From: an uncultured Eubacteriales bacterium
GTDB taxonomy: Bacteria > Bacillota > Clostridia > Oscillospirales > Oscillospiraceae
Direction of reading: 5' to 3'
Assembly (NCBI GenBank): GCA_900320765.1
Contig: ONTN01000124.1
Location: 1 to 6,290 of the forward strand
Length of the DNA stretch: 6,290 nt
In this document: piece after piece, positions 1-5,189 of the stretch
How positions within the stretch are numbered: the first letter of the stretch is position 1
Layout: each line of letters opens with the position of its first letter
Program-made: the position numbers and the translations under genes
Notes under the pieces: generated by a model
What the model was told of the DNA's origin: nothing
What the model saw: the letters and a program-made list of their open reading frames with translations, nothing else
Databases searched by the model: none

Positions 1-32
1 GGCCTCGTCGGCCTCGCGCTCGACCCATGCGC

Positions 33-1403
33 TCAGAGCGGAACCTCGTGACACCAACCGTGGGTGTCTTCCAAAACACCGTATTGAATACCCTGCACCA
101 TGTCGAAGAGCTTCTGAAGGTGAGGGCCGACCGCGTCTGGCTCGGAAATCTTTATGACCTCGCTGCCGCGTCCGACAAGGCTCGCGCCGCGCACCGGCTC
201 GCAGATTTTTCCGTTCCTTATCATATATCCCTCGGAGACGGCGAAGTTGAACTCTCCGGTGGCTGGGTTGACGCTGCCGCCGCCCATCTCCTTTGCGTAA
301 AGGCCGTACTCGATCGAGGCGATGATATCCTCGTTCTTATCATCCCCTGCGGCGATGTAGGTGTTCGTCATGCGGGAGGTGGTGGCGTAAGCGTAGCTCT
401 CGCGGCGGGCGGAGCCTGTTGGCTCCATATTCATCCTGCGTCCGCCCATCTTGTCTATCATATAGCCCTTGAGAACGCCCTTCTCGATTAGCACGTTCTT
501 CTGCGCGGGCGTACCCTCGTCGTCTATATTTATCGAGCCCCATGCGTTCGGTATCGTACCGTCGTCTATCGCGGTGACCTTCTCGTTTGCTATGACCTCG
601 CCGAGCTTGCCGGTAAACTCGCTCATACCGTAGGCGACGCTCGTCGCCTCGAGGCTGTGGCCGCAGGCCTCGTGGAATATAACGCCGCCGAAGCCGTTGC
701 CGATAGCTACGGGCATAACTCCCGCCGGGCAGTAACCCGCGGACGCCATAACTACGGCCTGCTTCGCCGCCTTTATTCCGACCTCGCGGGGGTCGATAAC
801 AGAGCCGAATACCTCAAGGCCCATTCTTCTGCCCGGGTTGCAGCTTCCCGTCTGCGTCTCCCCGTCCTTCTCCGCAATCGCAGTCAGGTACATGCGGGTG
901 CGTATCTGCCTGTCCTGAGTGTAAAGCCCCTCAGAATTCGCAATCAGGATATTGTGGTCGGCGTCCATAAGCGTTCCGCTCACCTGAGTAATCGAGGTAT
1001 CGTAGTCCTTCGCGGCAAAATAGCCCTCCTTGAGTATCTCGATCTTCCTCATATTAGGCACGGTGGAAGGGACTATCTTAACTGGGTGAATATCCCCGAA
1101 AAGCCTCTCCGTGAGGACGATGTCTATCTGCGCCGTTCCCTCTCCGAGGGCGGCGGCCGCCGCGTCGGCGCAGCGCATAAGCCCCGCCTCCGAGGTGTCA
1201 ACGGTGGACGCGGTCACGCTCCGAAGCCCCTTGAAAACGCGGATGCCGGCCCCGGCAACTACGGAGTCGGTCACGGCGTCGACCTTTGAGTCGATCATGT
1301 GCACGGAGTGATTTACCGTATTCTCCCTGAAAAGCTCGGCAAAATCCGCTCCCGTGCTCGCGGCGCGGCGCAGTACGCGCTCGCAAACCTCTCGCTTTAT
1401 CAT
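33..1403 (-). CDS. tldD: TldD-family zinc metalloprotease
   Basis: TldD family protein, which with its partner TldE/PmbA forms a cytoplasmic zinc protease that trims unfolded or modified peptides. The protein is 456 residues from the ATG at 1403. That ATG was chosen over a TTG two codons upstream because AAGGAG (1412-1417) sits 8 bases from it and only 2 from the TTG. The signature HEACGH is at residues 244-249 (zinc ligands H244 and H249, catalytic E245), preceded by the glycine-rich stretch GNGFGGVIF. The order follows the family: N-terminal domain (about 1-110), central domain (about 115-225), C-terminal domain carrying PVRGASLVGRG. The C-terminus is odd. E. coli TldD ends with a CGK-type segment, which supplies the third (Cys) metal ligand, followed by a VPVGVGQP-type tail. 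This protein instead stops at GWCHEVPL and is about 20 residues short. A tldE partner is not visible; only 32 bases remain downstream. Confidence 0.93.
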   Translation of the reverse strand: MIKREVCERVLRRAASTGADFAELFRENTVNHSVHMIDSKVDAVTDSVVAGAGIRVFKGLRSVTASTVDTSEAGLMRCADAAAAALGEGTAQIDIVLTERLFGDIHPVKIVPSTVPNMRKIEILKEGYFAAKDYDTSITQVSGTLMDADHNILIANSEGLYTQDRQIRTRMYLTAIAEKDGETQTGSCNPGRRMGLEVFGSVIDPREVGIKAAKQAVVMASAGYCPAGVMPVAIGNGFGGVIFHEACGHSLEATSVAYGMSEFTGKLGEVIANEKVTAIDDGTIPNAWGSINIDDEGTPAQKNVLIEKGVLKGYMIDKMGGRRMNMEPTGSARRESYAYATTSRMTNTYIAAGDDKNEDIIASIEYGLYAKEMGGGSVNPATGEFNFAVSEGYMIRNGKICEPVRGASLVGRGSEVIKISEPDAVGPHLQKLFDMVQGIQYGVLEDTHGWCHEVPL

Positions 1404-1435
1404 CTGCAAGTCTCCTTTGTAAATCAGGTAAATTA

Positions 1436-1464
1436 ATTCTAACTCAAATCCACGAGAAATTCAA
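1436..1464 (-). promoter_or_regulatory. Promoter candidate for tldD
   Basis: Reading the minus strand, TTGAAT (1464-1459) and TAGAAT (1441-1436) are separated by exactly 17 bases, a good sigma-A-type match. The predicted start of transcription is about 25-30 bases upstream of the tldD ATG and leaves room for its ribosome site. Confidence 0.55.
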
Positions 1465-1524
1465 GGATAAACCCGCGAGTGATGCCCATTTGATGAAAAA
1501 TGAACAATTTGTGAATTAATGTTG

Positions 1525-1553
1525 TTGACAGGCTGATTTTGCTTTGATATACT
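1525..1553 (+). promoter_or_regulatory. Sigma-A-type promoter of the small membrane protein gene
   Basis: TTGACA (1525-1530), a 17-base spacer, then TATACT (1548-1553): close to a perfect housekeeping promoter. Transcription should start near 1560, about 36 bases before the ATG at 1596. Confidence 0.85.
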
Positions 1554-1557
1554 GAAG

Positions 1558-1573
1558 TTGCGTTTAAACGCAA
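1558..1573. promoter_or_regulatory. 16-bp perfect palindrome at the transcription start (operator candidate)
   Basis: TTGCGTTTAAACGCAA is a perfect 16-base palindrome starting 5 bases after the -10 box, across the predicted transcription start. This is a usual place for a repressor operator; no matching regulator gene is visible. A short 5' hairpin on the transcript is the alternative. Confidence 0.45.
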
Positions 1574-1595
1574 AAAACTATAGGAGGATAAAAAA

Positions 1596-1871
1596 ATGGC
1601 AATCGTATCTTTAGTTCTCGGTATCGTCGGCATCGTACTTCCCGCTTTTCTTGCCAGCAAGAGCGTTATCTGGGCAATCCTCGGTCTCGTTCTCTGCATC
1701 GTCGGCATCGTTCTCGGCGCCAAGGCCAGGAAGGATCCCAGCCAGAATAAGGGTCTCGCTACCGCCGGTATGATCGTATCCATAGTTGGTACTGTTTACT
1801 GCGCTTACATGGTTATCTGGGTCATCGCCTGCTATGCAGCCGCTCAGTCCATCATCAGCCAGCTCCAGTAA
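1596..1871 (+). CDS. Small three-helix membrane protein, DUF4190-like
   Basis: A 91-residue hydrophobic protein of unknown function that resembles the DUF4190 family of small membrane proteins. Three membrane segments can be read: about residues 2-20, 25-44 and 57-83. A short basic, polar loop (AKARKDPSQNKG, about 44-55) joins the last two. The first two segments are a visible internal duplication: both contain an IVGIVL core (LGIVGIVLP and LCIVGIVLG), also visible in the DNA. No signal peptide cleavage site or catalytic motif is evident. The start is secure: AGGAGG (1582-1587) lies 8 bases before the ATG, under a consensus promoter. It is a single-gene unit closed by a terminator at 1898-1926. 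Family assignment is by general resemblance (glycine-rich hydrophobic segments, GLATAGMIVSIVG motif). Confidence 0.82.
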   Translation: MAIVSLVLGIVGIVLPAFLASKSVIWAILGLVLCIVGIVLGAKARKDPSQNKGLATAGMIVSIVGTVYCAYMVIWVIACYAAAQSIISQLQ

Positions 1872-1897
1872 TCGAAGGATTAAAAGAGCAAAAACTC

Positions 1898-1926
1898 GGG
1901 GCCTGTTAGAAGCAGGCCCCTTTTTT
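1898..1926 (+). terminator. Intrinsic terminator after the small membrane protein gene
   Basis: Perfect 8-bp stem GGGGCCTG (1898-1905) / CAGGCCCC (1913-1920) with a 7-base loop, followed at once by six Ts (1921-1926). It lies 26 bases after the upstream stop codon and only 13 bases before the lgt ATG. Confidence 0.92.
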
Positions 1927-1939
1927 ATGGGTGATTTTC

Positions 1940-2710
1940 ATGCACGTTCATTTAAATATATTCGGCCTCGAGCTTCCGGGTTACGGCACGGCCATTATGC
2001 TAGGTATAGTCCTCGCCTCGCTGATCGGCGGACTTCACATAAAAAGGCGCGGCCTCGATATAAACGACTTCATCATACTCGAGACGATCGGCGTATTCTT
2101 CGGCTTTTTGGGCGCGAAGCTTCTCTATCTCATCGTATCGTTCAATGAAATCGACTGGTCGCGTCTCTCCGAGCCCGCGTATTTATCCTACGTTCTGAGC
2201 GCCGGCTTCGTCTTCTACGGGGGCATTATCCTCGCCGCCGTCGCCGTCCTCATTGCTGGAAAGCTGAATAAGATCGACACGTGGAGATACTTCCGCGAGG
2301 TCGTGTTCCTCGTCCCCTTTGCTCACGGCTTCGGGCGTATAGGCTGCTTTCTCGCCGGCTGCTGCTTCGGCGTGCCGTACTCCGGCCCTCTCGCCGTCAC
2401 CTTCCCCGAGGGCTCGTCCGCTCCCGCCGGGATCTCCCTCTTCCCCGTTCAGCTCTTGGAGGCGGCGCTGCTGTTTCTCATCTCGGGCGGCATATACCTT
2501 TTCCAGCGCAAGCGCGGGACGAAATATACGGTCGAGGCATACTTCATGGCTTACGGCGTCGTCCGCTTTGGGCTTGAGTTTCTGCGCTGGGACGAGTACC
2601 GCGGCCGCTTTCTCTTCCTCTACACGTCTCAATGGATAAGCCTCCTGCTCATCGCCGCCGCCCTCGTTTCCGTAATCATCAGGCGCAGAGCCGTGGAGCG
2701 CAATCAGTAA
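1940..2710 (+). CDS. lgt: Prolipoprotein diacylglyceryl transferase family protein (Lgt)
   Basis: Lgt moves a diacylglyceryl group from phosphatidylglycerol to the lipobox cysteine of prelipoproteins at the cytoplasmic membrane, the first step of lipoprotein maturation. The protein is 256 residues with several membrane segments. The family signature appears as HGFGRIGCFLAGCCFG (residues 129-144), with the essential arginine at R133; YG near residues 15-16 and YGVVRFGLEFLR near the C-terminus also fit. Two positions differ from the E. coli enzyme: the histidine of its FHGG motif is tyrosine here (FYGG, Y93), and the asparagine of GRxGN is cysteine (C136). This points to a divergent Lgt branch seen in Clostridia. 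The ATG at 1940 was preferred to a GTG at 1931 because GGGTGA (1929-1934) sits 5 bases before it and the GTG has no ribosome site. No separate promoter is obvious, and a terminator lies directly upstream. Confidence 0.87.
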   Translation: MHVHLNIFGLELPGYGTAIMLGIVLASLIGGLHIKRRGLDINDFIILETIGVFFGFLGAKLLYLIVSFNEIDWSRLSEPAYLSYVLSAGFVFYGGIILAAVAVLIAGKLNKIDTWRYFREVVFLVPFAHGFGRIGCFLAGCCFGVPYSGPLAVTFPEGSSAPAGISLFPVQLLEAALLFLISGGIYLFQRKRGTKYTVEAYFMAYGVVRFGLEFLRWDEYRGRFLFLYTSQWISLLLIAAALVSVIIRRRAVERNQ

Positions 2711-2727
2711 TTTTTAGGTGCTCCGCC

Positions 2728-2759
2728 TTGACAAACGGGCTCCGCTGTGATAATATAAT
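2728..2759 (+). promoter_or_regulatory. Promoter of the serine tRNA genes
   Basis: TTGACA at 2728-2733 is followed by TGTGATAATATAAT. The -10 could be GATAAT (2749-2754, spacer 15, with an extended TG) or TATAAT (2754-2759, spacer 20). Either places the start just before the tRNA at 2772. The exact -10 cannot be decided by eye. Confidence 0.7.
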
Positions 2760-2771
2760 TGAGCATTATTT

Positions 2772-2860
2772 GGAGAGATACCGAAGTGGTCATAACGGAG
2801 CGGTCTTGAAAACCGTCGGCGGGCAACCGTCCGTGGGTTCGAATCCCACTCTCTCCGCCA
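2772..2860 (+). tRNA. tRNA-Ser(UGA)
   Basis: Complete 89-base class II tRNA. The acceptor stem GGAGAGA (2772-2778) pairs with TCTCTCC (2850-2856); discriminator G and encoded CCA (2858-2860) follow. The T-arm GTGGGTTCGAATCCCAC is canonical. The anticodon loop CTTGAAA carries TGA at 2807-2809, reading UCA and related serine codons. The long variable arm is typical of serine tRNAs. Confidence 0.97.
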
Positions 2861-2865
2861 AAAGC

Positions 2866-2887
2866 GCCGAAGAAGCTCGGCTTTTTT
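2866..2887 (+). terminator. Short terminator between the two tRNA genes
   Basis: GCCGA (2866-2870) pairs with TCGGC (2877-2881) around a 6-base loop, followed by six Ts (2882-2887). The stem is only 5 bp, so some read-through into the second tRNA is likely. Confidence 0.7.
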
Positions 2888-2917
2888 GGGGGAGAGAGTG
2901 AAAACATAATAACGTAT

Positions 2918-3009
2918 GCGGAAGTACCCAAGAGGCCGAAGGGGCTCCCCTGCTAAGGGAGTAGGCGGTCTAAAGCCGCGCGAGGGTTCAAATCCCTCCT
3001 TCCGCGCCA
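2918..3009 (+). tRNA. tRNA-Ser(GCU)
   Basis: Complete 92-base class II tRNA. The acceptor stem GCGGAAG (2918-2924) pairs with CTTCCGC (2999-3005); discriminator G and CCA (3007-3009) follow. The anticodon loop CTGCTAA carries GCT at 2952-2954, reading AGC/AGU. The T-arm GAGGGTTCAAATCCCTC and long variable arm are intact. This is the probable insertion target of the element whose integrase lies just to the right. It may use its own weak -10 (CATAAT, 2905-2910) or read-through from the first tRNA. Confidence 0.97.
2979..3009. other. Candidate left attachment site (attL) at the tRNA-Ser 3' end
   Basis: Tyrosine-recombinase elements commonly insert into the 3' end of tRNA genes and restore it. 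An integrase gene sits directly downstream of this tRNA, so the T-arm and acceptor 3' half is the likely att core. The matching second copy (attR) should lie beyond the right edge, so the core and its limits cannot be confirmed here. Confidence 0.35.
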
Positions 3010-3016
3010 GATTATT

Positions 3017-3058
3017 GCCCTGATTTTGTTTTGAAATCAGGGCATTTATTTTGTTTTT
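3017..3058 (+). terminator. Strong terminator after tRNA-Ser(GCU)
   Basis: A perfect 10-bp stem GCCCTGATTT (3017-3026) / AAATCAGGGC (3034-3043) with a 7-base loop is followed by a T-rich run to about 3058. It begins 8 bases after the tRNA CCA end. Confidence 0.88.
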
Positions 3059-3089
3059 GCCACAATTTTGTGTTTATAAGTTATTATGC

Positions 3090-3107
3090 CGCAAATGCCT
3101 TTTTGCG
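3090..3107. repeat. Small inverted repeat (hairpin)
   Basis: CGCAAA (3090-3095) and TTTGCG (3102-3107) form a 6-bp stem with a 6-base loop. It lies directly before the tandem direct repeats and is followed by four Ts. It may be part of the recombination site or a weak terminator. Confidence 0.35.
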
Positions 3108-3145
3108 TTTTCAGCTTAGTTTTCAGCTTAGAGATAATTTTCAGC
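3108..3145. repeat. Tandem direct repeats near the element end (integrase arm-site candidates)
   Basis: TTTTCAGCTTAG occurs twice back to back (3108-3119 and 3120-3131), and an 8-base partial copy TTTTCAGC follows at 3138-3145. The copies lie between the tRNA target and the integrase gene, where arm-type integrase binding sites are usually found. Confidence 0.6.
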
Positions 3146-3178
3146 CCCCGGAGAGCTAAAACTCCGAGGGCTTTTCTT
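3144..3178. terminator. Hairpin at the 3' end of the integrase gene
   Basis: The stem GCCCCCGGAG (3144-3153) / CTCCGAGGGC (3162-3171), 10 bp with one G-T type pair, has an 8-base loop. On the plus strand it is followed by TTTTCTT (3172-3178), so it works best as a terminator for transcription entering from the tRNA side. On the minus strand it directly follows the integrase stop codon but has no clear T run. Confidence 0.65.
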
Positions 3179-4250
3179 ATGCCAAATTTTCGATATAGCT
3201 TTGCATTCTCGCGGCGCTGTCCTCCCTCATTCGCTCCGAGACGTGGCCGTAAACGTCGAGGGTGAAGGCGGCGGTTGCGTGGCCTAAATTGCCCTGCACC
3301 GTTTTCACGTCGTCCCCGTTTTGGAGGGAGAGCACCGCGAAGGTGTGCCGGAGATCGTGTACCCGGCTTTCCGGCGCTCCTATGCTCTCCGCAATGCGCT
3401 TGTAGTGCTTATACAGGACGGTGGCGTCAACGTGTATTCCGTCCGGCTTTGTGAATACAAGCGCCGTATCCCGCTCTTTTTCGTTCTGCCAGCCCTGCCA
3501 GCCTTCACCGGCGGCAAGGCGCTCCTCCGCCTGTCTGCTTCGCTGCTCCCTCAGAAGCTGCATAACGAAGGGCGCCACGGTCAGAACGCGCGTTTTATCG
3601 TTCTTCAGCGGCGCGAAGGTATAGCCCCCGTCCCGCTCCGGACGCTTTTGGAGCTGCTTTGATATCTTCATCGTCCCGCTCTCAAAGTTTACGCAGTCCC
3701 AAGTCAGGCCGATAGCCTCGCCCTCCCGCAAGCCGGTGAAAATTATGAGCTTGAATATACGCCCGTACTCGTCGCCGTCGCAGGCCGCCATAAACGCCTT
3801 TATCTGCTCTTCGGTGAGCGGGCAAACCTCTTTCTTCTCCACCTTCGGCACGGTGGCAAGCTCCGCAGGATTGCGCTTTATAAGCCCCTGCCGCATTGCC
3901 GTATCAAAGGACTTTGACATTATCCCGTGGATATTCTTAACGGTCTTTGCCGAGAGCGGCGCCCGCTCCGTTGTTACGTTGCCCTTCCGGTCTCGCTTCG
4001 TCACGGTGCGGCCTGTACGCCCCAGCTCGTTATAAAAGCCCTGCACCTGCGGCGGCGTCAGCTTCGAGAGCTTCACGGCTCCGAGAGCGGGCTTGATGTG
4101 CGTCTCGTACATAGAGCGGTATTGCTTAACAGTCAGATACTTCTTGTCCCCGCAATACTCCGAGAGCCACGTTTCAAACCATTGCGCCACGGTCAGCTTT
4201 GACGGCTCGAAGAACGTCCCCTCCTGCACCTCAACGGCGGCGGCCTGCAT
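3177..4250 (-). CDS. Tyrosine recombinase (integrase), core and catalytic domains
   Basis: Site-specific recombinase that cuts and rejoins DNA at attachment sites to insert and excise the element. This frame gives 357 residues from the ATG at 4250. The core-binding SAM-like domain spans about residues 15-120 and the catalytic domain about 145-350. All active-site residues can be read: R175 in TGLREGE, K216 in PLKNDKTR, H298 and R301 in HDLRHTF, H324 in LGHATAAFT, and the nucleophile Y334 in DVYGH. The usual N-terminal arm-binding domain is absent from this frame and lies in another frame at 4410-4324, ending in a 59-codon ORF. The ATG at 4250 has only a weak ribosome match (GAGG, close to the ATG), so it is either an internal restart or the remnant of a frameshifted gene. 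The gene faces the tRNA and belongs to the repressor operon. Confidence 0.9.
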   Translation of the reverse strand: MQAAAVEVQEGTFFEPSKLTVAQWFETWLSEYCGDKKYLTVKQYRSMYETHIKPALGAVKLSKLTPPQVQGFYNELGRTGRTVTKRDRKGNVTTERAPLSAKTVKNIHGIMSKSFDTAMRQGLIKRNPAELATVPKVEKKEVCPLTEEQIKAFMAACDGDEYGRIFKLIIFTGLREGEAIGLTWDCVNFESGTMKISKQLQKRPERDGGYTFAPLKNDKTRVLTVAPFVMQLLREQRSRQAEERLAAGEGWQGWQNEKERDTALVFTKPDGIHVDATVLYKHYKRIAESIGAPESRVHDLRHTFAVLSLQNGDDVKTVQGNLGHATAAFTLDVYGHVSERMREDSAARMQSYIENLA

Positions 4251-4410
4251 AGCCTCGCGGACTTCCTTCTGTGTCTTGCCGGTGAAGCTCTTGCGGACTT
4301 GCCGCCCGCTCCCCGGATCGTACCCAATAGGTGTACTCTCTCCCGCTCCGCGTTACCGTCCGCTTGTAGATCGAGCCCGTCCCCTGTGCGCGTCGGTTAT
4401 TCTTCGGCAT
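4231..4410 (-). pseudogene. Integrase N-terminal arm-binding segment, out of frame with the rest
   Basis: The ATG at 4410 with AGGAGG (4420-4425, 9 bases away) starts an ORF of 59 residues. Its first 29 residues (MPKNNRRAQGTGSIYKR... EYTYW) look like the start of the N-terminal DNA-binding domain of phage-type integrases. After the TGG codon at 4326-4324 the homology continues in the +1 frame (YDPGSGRQVRKSFTGKTQKE, into the ATG at 4250). An intact family member would read YWVRYDPGSG, so the simplest reading is a 5-base deletion near 4320-4324; a +1 shift is equivalent. The ORF overlaps the repressor gene's last 14 bases upstream and covers the restart ATG of the long integrase frame downstream. 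Confidence 0.8.
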
Positions 4411-5047
4411 TGGCGCAGGCCTCCTTTAGTCTCTTCACGTCCTCGTTTAGAATATCAACCATCTTCTGAACTCCGAAAACCGTTTCAATCAATTCGTTAA
4501 ACTCCTTTGAAACGCGGTAAGCAACGTAGTCAACGTTATTTTGGCACTCAATGCGTTGCCTTGCATAAACACGGCCATCCAATGGTTCAACAATTGAAGG
4601 TAACAGTTCTTCAACAGGTAAAGAACTTCTTATTCCTTTTGCAAAAATTATTTTTTCTTCCAAAACACTCATCAATCGCAAAACTTCGGGCATTCTGCTG
4701 CAGGTTAGTAATTTGTCAAACTGGGGAATAAGAAATAGTCTTTCGGGATCTTTTTTTGTCTTTTCAAGATTTTTAACAGCCTCTTCGCTCAGCCCGGTAA
4801 AATCTGCAACGCCCTGAACGGTCATATCCGTGCTTTTGCCCTCGCGTAAACCGAGGAGATAGTCGGAAGAAACATTGAAATGACTTGCCAGCTTTACTAT
4901 TGCCTCCGCCTTGAGCTGTCGCGTGCCGTTTTCCCAATGCTTCACCGTTTCACGGACTTCTCCCAGGCTCGCCGCAAGCTGCTCTTGGCTCTCCCCCTCT
5001 CCTTTGCGTAAGTCGGCGATCCTTTGCCCCAATTCGTACCCGTCCAT
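4397..5047 (-). CDS. XRE-family (Cro/CI-type) transcriptional repressor
   Basis: A 216-residue regulator. Residues about 1-65 form an XRE helix-turn-helix domain (MDGYELGQRIADLRKGEGES, then QEQLAASLGEVRETVKHWEN, ending in NVSSDYLLGL). The rest (about 70-216) is a charged, helical region I do not recognise, with no visible LexA/CI-type Ser-Lys peptidase motif and no HExxH motif. The start is the ATG at 5047, with GGAGG (5058-5054) 6 bases upstream. A longer frame to 5083 has no ribosome site. It is the first gene of a minus-strand operon with the integrase, overlapping it by 14 bases, and it faces the early operon across a shared promoter and operator region. It probably represses that operon and itself. 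The stretch 4500-4760 is visibly more AT-rich than the flanking integrase, which suggests a mosaic origin. Confidence 0.88.
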   Translation of the reverse strand: MDGYELGQRIADLRKGEGESQEQLAASLGEVRETVKHWENGTRQLKAEAIVKLASHFNVSSDYLLGLREGKSTDMTVQGVADFTGLSEEAVKNLEKTKKDPERLFLIPQFDKLLTCSRMPEVLRLMSVLEEKIIFAKGIRSSLPVEELLPSIVEPLDGRVYARQRIECQNNVDYVAYRVSKEFNELIETVFGVQKMVDILNEDVKRLKEACANAEE

Positions 5048-5075
5048 ATACTGCCTCCATAGAGTTTGAATATTT

Positions 5076-5100
5076 TGTACCATTTTATTTTTCCCGGTAC
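5076..5100. promoter_or_regulatory. Second operator candidate (repressor 5' leader)
   Basis: The inverted half-sites GTACC (5077-5081, within TGTACCA) and GGTAC (5096-5100) are 19 bases apart centre to centre, close to the spacing of the stronger pair at 5120-5150. They lie between the repressor's predicted transcription start and its ATG. Confidence 0.45.
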
Positions 5101-5107
5101 GTTTGCC

Positions 5108-5136
5108 TTGATCTTTATCTCTGTACCAAGTATAAT
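5108..5136 (+). promoter_or_regulatory. Early-operon promoter (rightward)
   Basis: TTGATC (5108-5113), a 17-base spacer, and a perfect TATAAT (5131-5136). The predicted start near 5143 gives a leader of about 47 bases before the ATG at 5190. The -10 overlaps the -10 of the opposing repressor promoter. Confidence 0.75.
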
Positions 5137-5150
5137 ATTGATGGTACAGA
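5120..5150. promoter_or_regulatory. Main operator: 9-bp inverted repeat around both -10 boxes
   Basis: TCTGTACCA (5120-5128) and TGGTACAGA (5142-5150) are perfect inverted copies separated by 13 bases, and the -10 boxes of both promoters lie between or against them. A repressor dimer or tetramer bound here would block either promoter. The neighbouring XRE protein is the obvious candidate binder. Confidence 0.7.
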
Positions 5151-5157
5151 AAGTCAA
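5129..5157 (-). promoter_or_regulatory. Repressor-integrase promoter (leftward)
   Basis: On the minus strand, TTGACT (5157-5152), a 17-base spacer and TATACT (5134-5129). The predicted start near 5122 leaves a leader of about 74 bases before the repressor ATG, containing the second operator candidate. Confidence 0.75.
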
Positions 5158-5189
5158 GCGAAAGATAAAAATAATTTAGGAGGACAAAA

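Noticed and set aside
1..51. Possible ends of neighbouring genes at the left edge (a plus frame stopping at 49-51, and a minus frame reading AWVEREADEA)
   Set aside because: Fewer than 20 codons are visible and no family can be recognised, so neither the convergent gene nor a tldE start can be supported.
27..491. Open frame on the plus strand within tldD, 154 codons, and similar frames at 340-543, 657-1289, 1111-1311 and 1198-1386
   Set aside because: All are shadows of the GC-rich tldD gene; none has a ribosome site or a recognisable domain, while tldD has clear family motifs.
2183..2632. Long minus-strand open frame opposite lgt
   Set aside because: Charged low-complexity translation antisense to a well-supported membrane protein; no ribosome site.
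2632..2931. Open frames across the tRNA genes on both strands
   Set aside because: They translate tRNA sequence and have no coding signals.
3061..3072. CACAATTTTGTG as a palindromic operator
   Set aside because: It is only a 5-bp stem with a 2-base loop, not a true palindrome, and has no promoter beside it.
2900..3145. CRISPR array
   Set aside because: The only repeats here are two adjacent 12-bp copies without spacers.
5048..5083. Upstream extension of the XRE repressor to an ATG at 5083
   Set aside because: No ribosome site before that ATG, while the ATG at 5047 has GGAGG at ideal spacing and begins directly at the helix-turn-helix domain.
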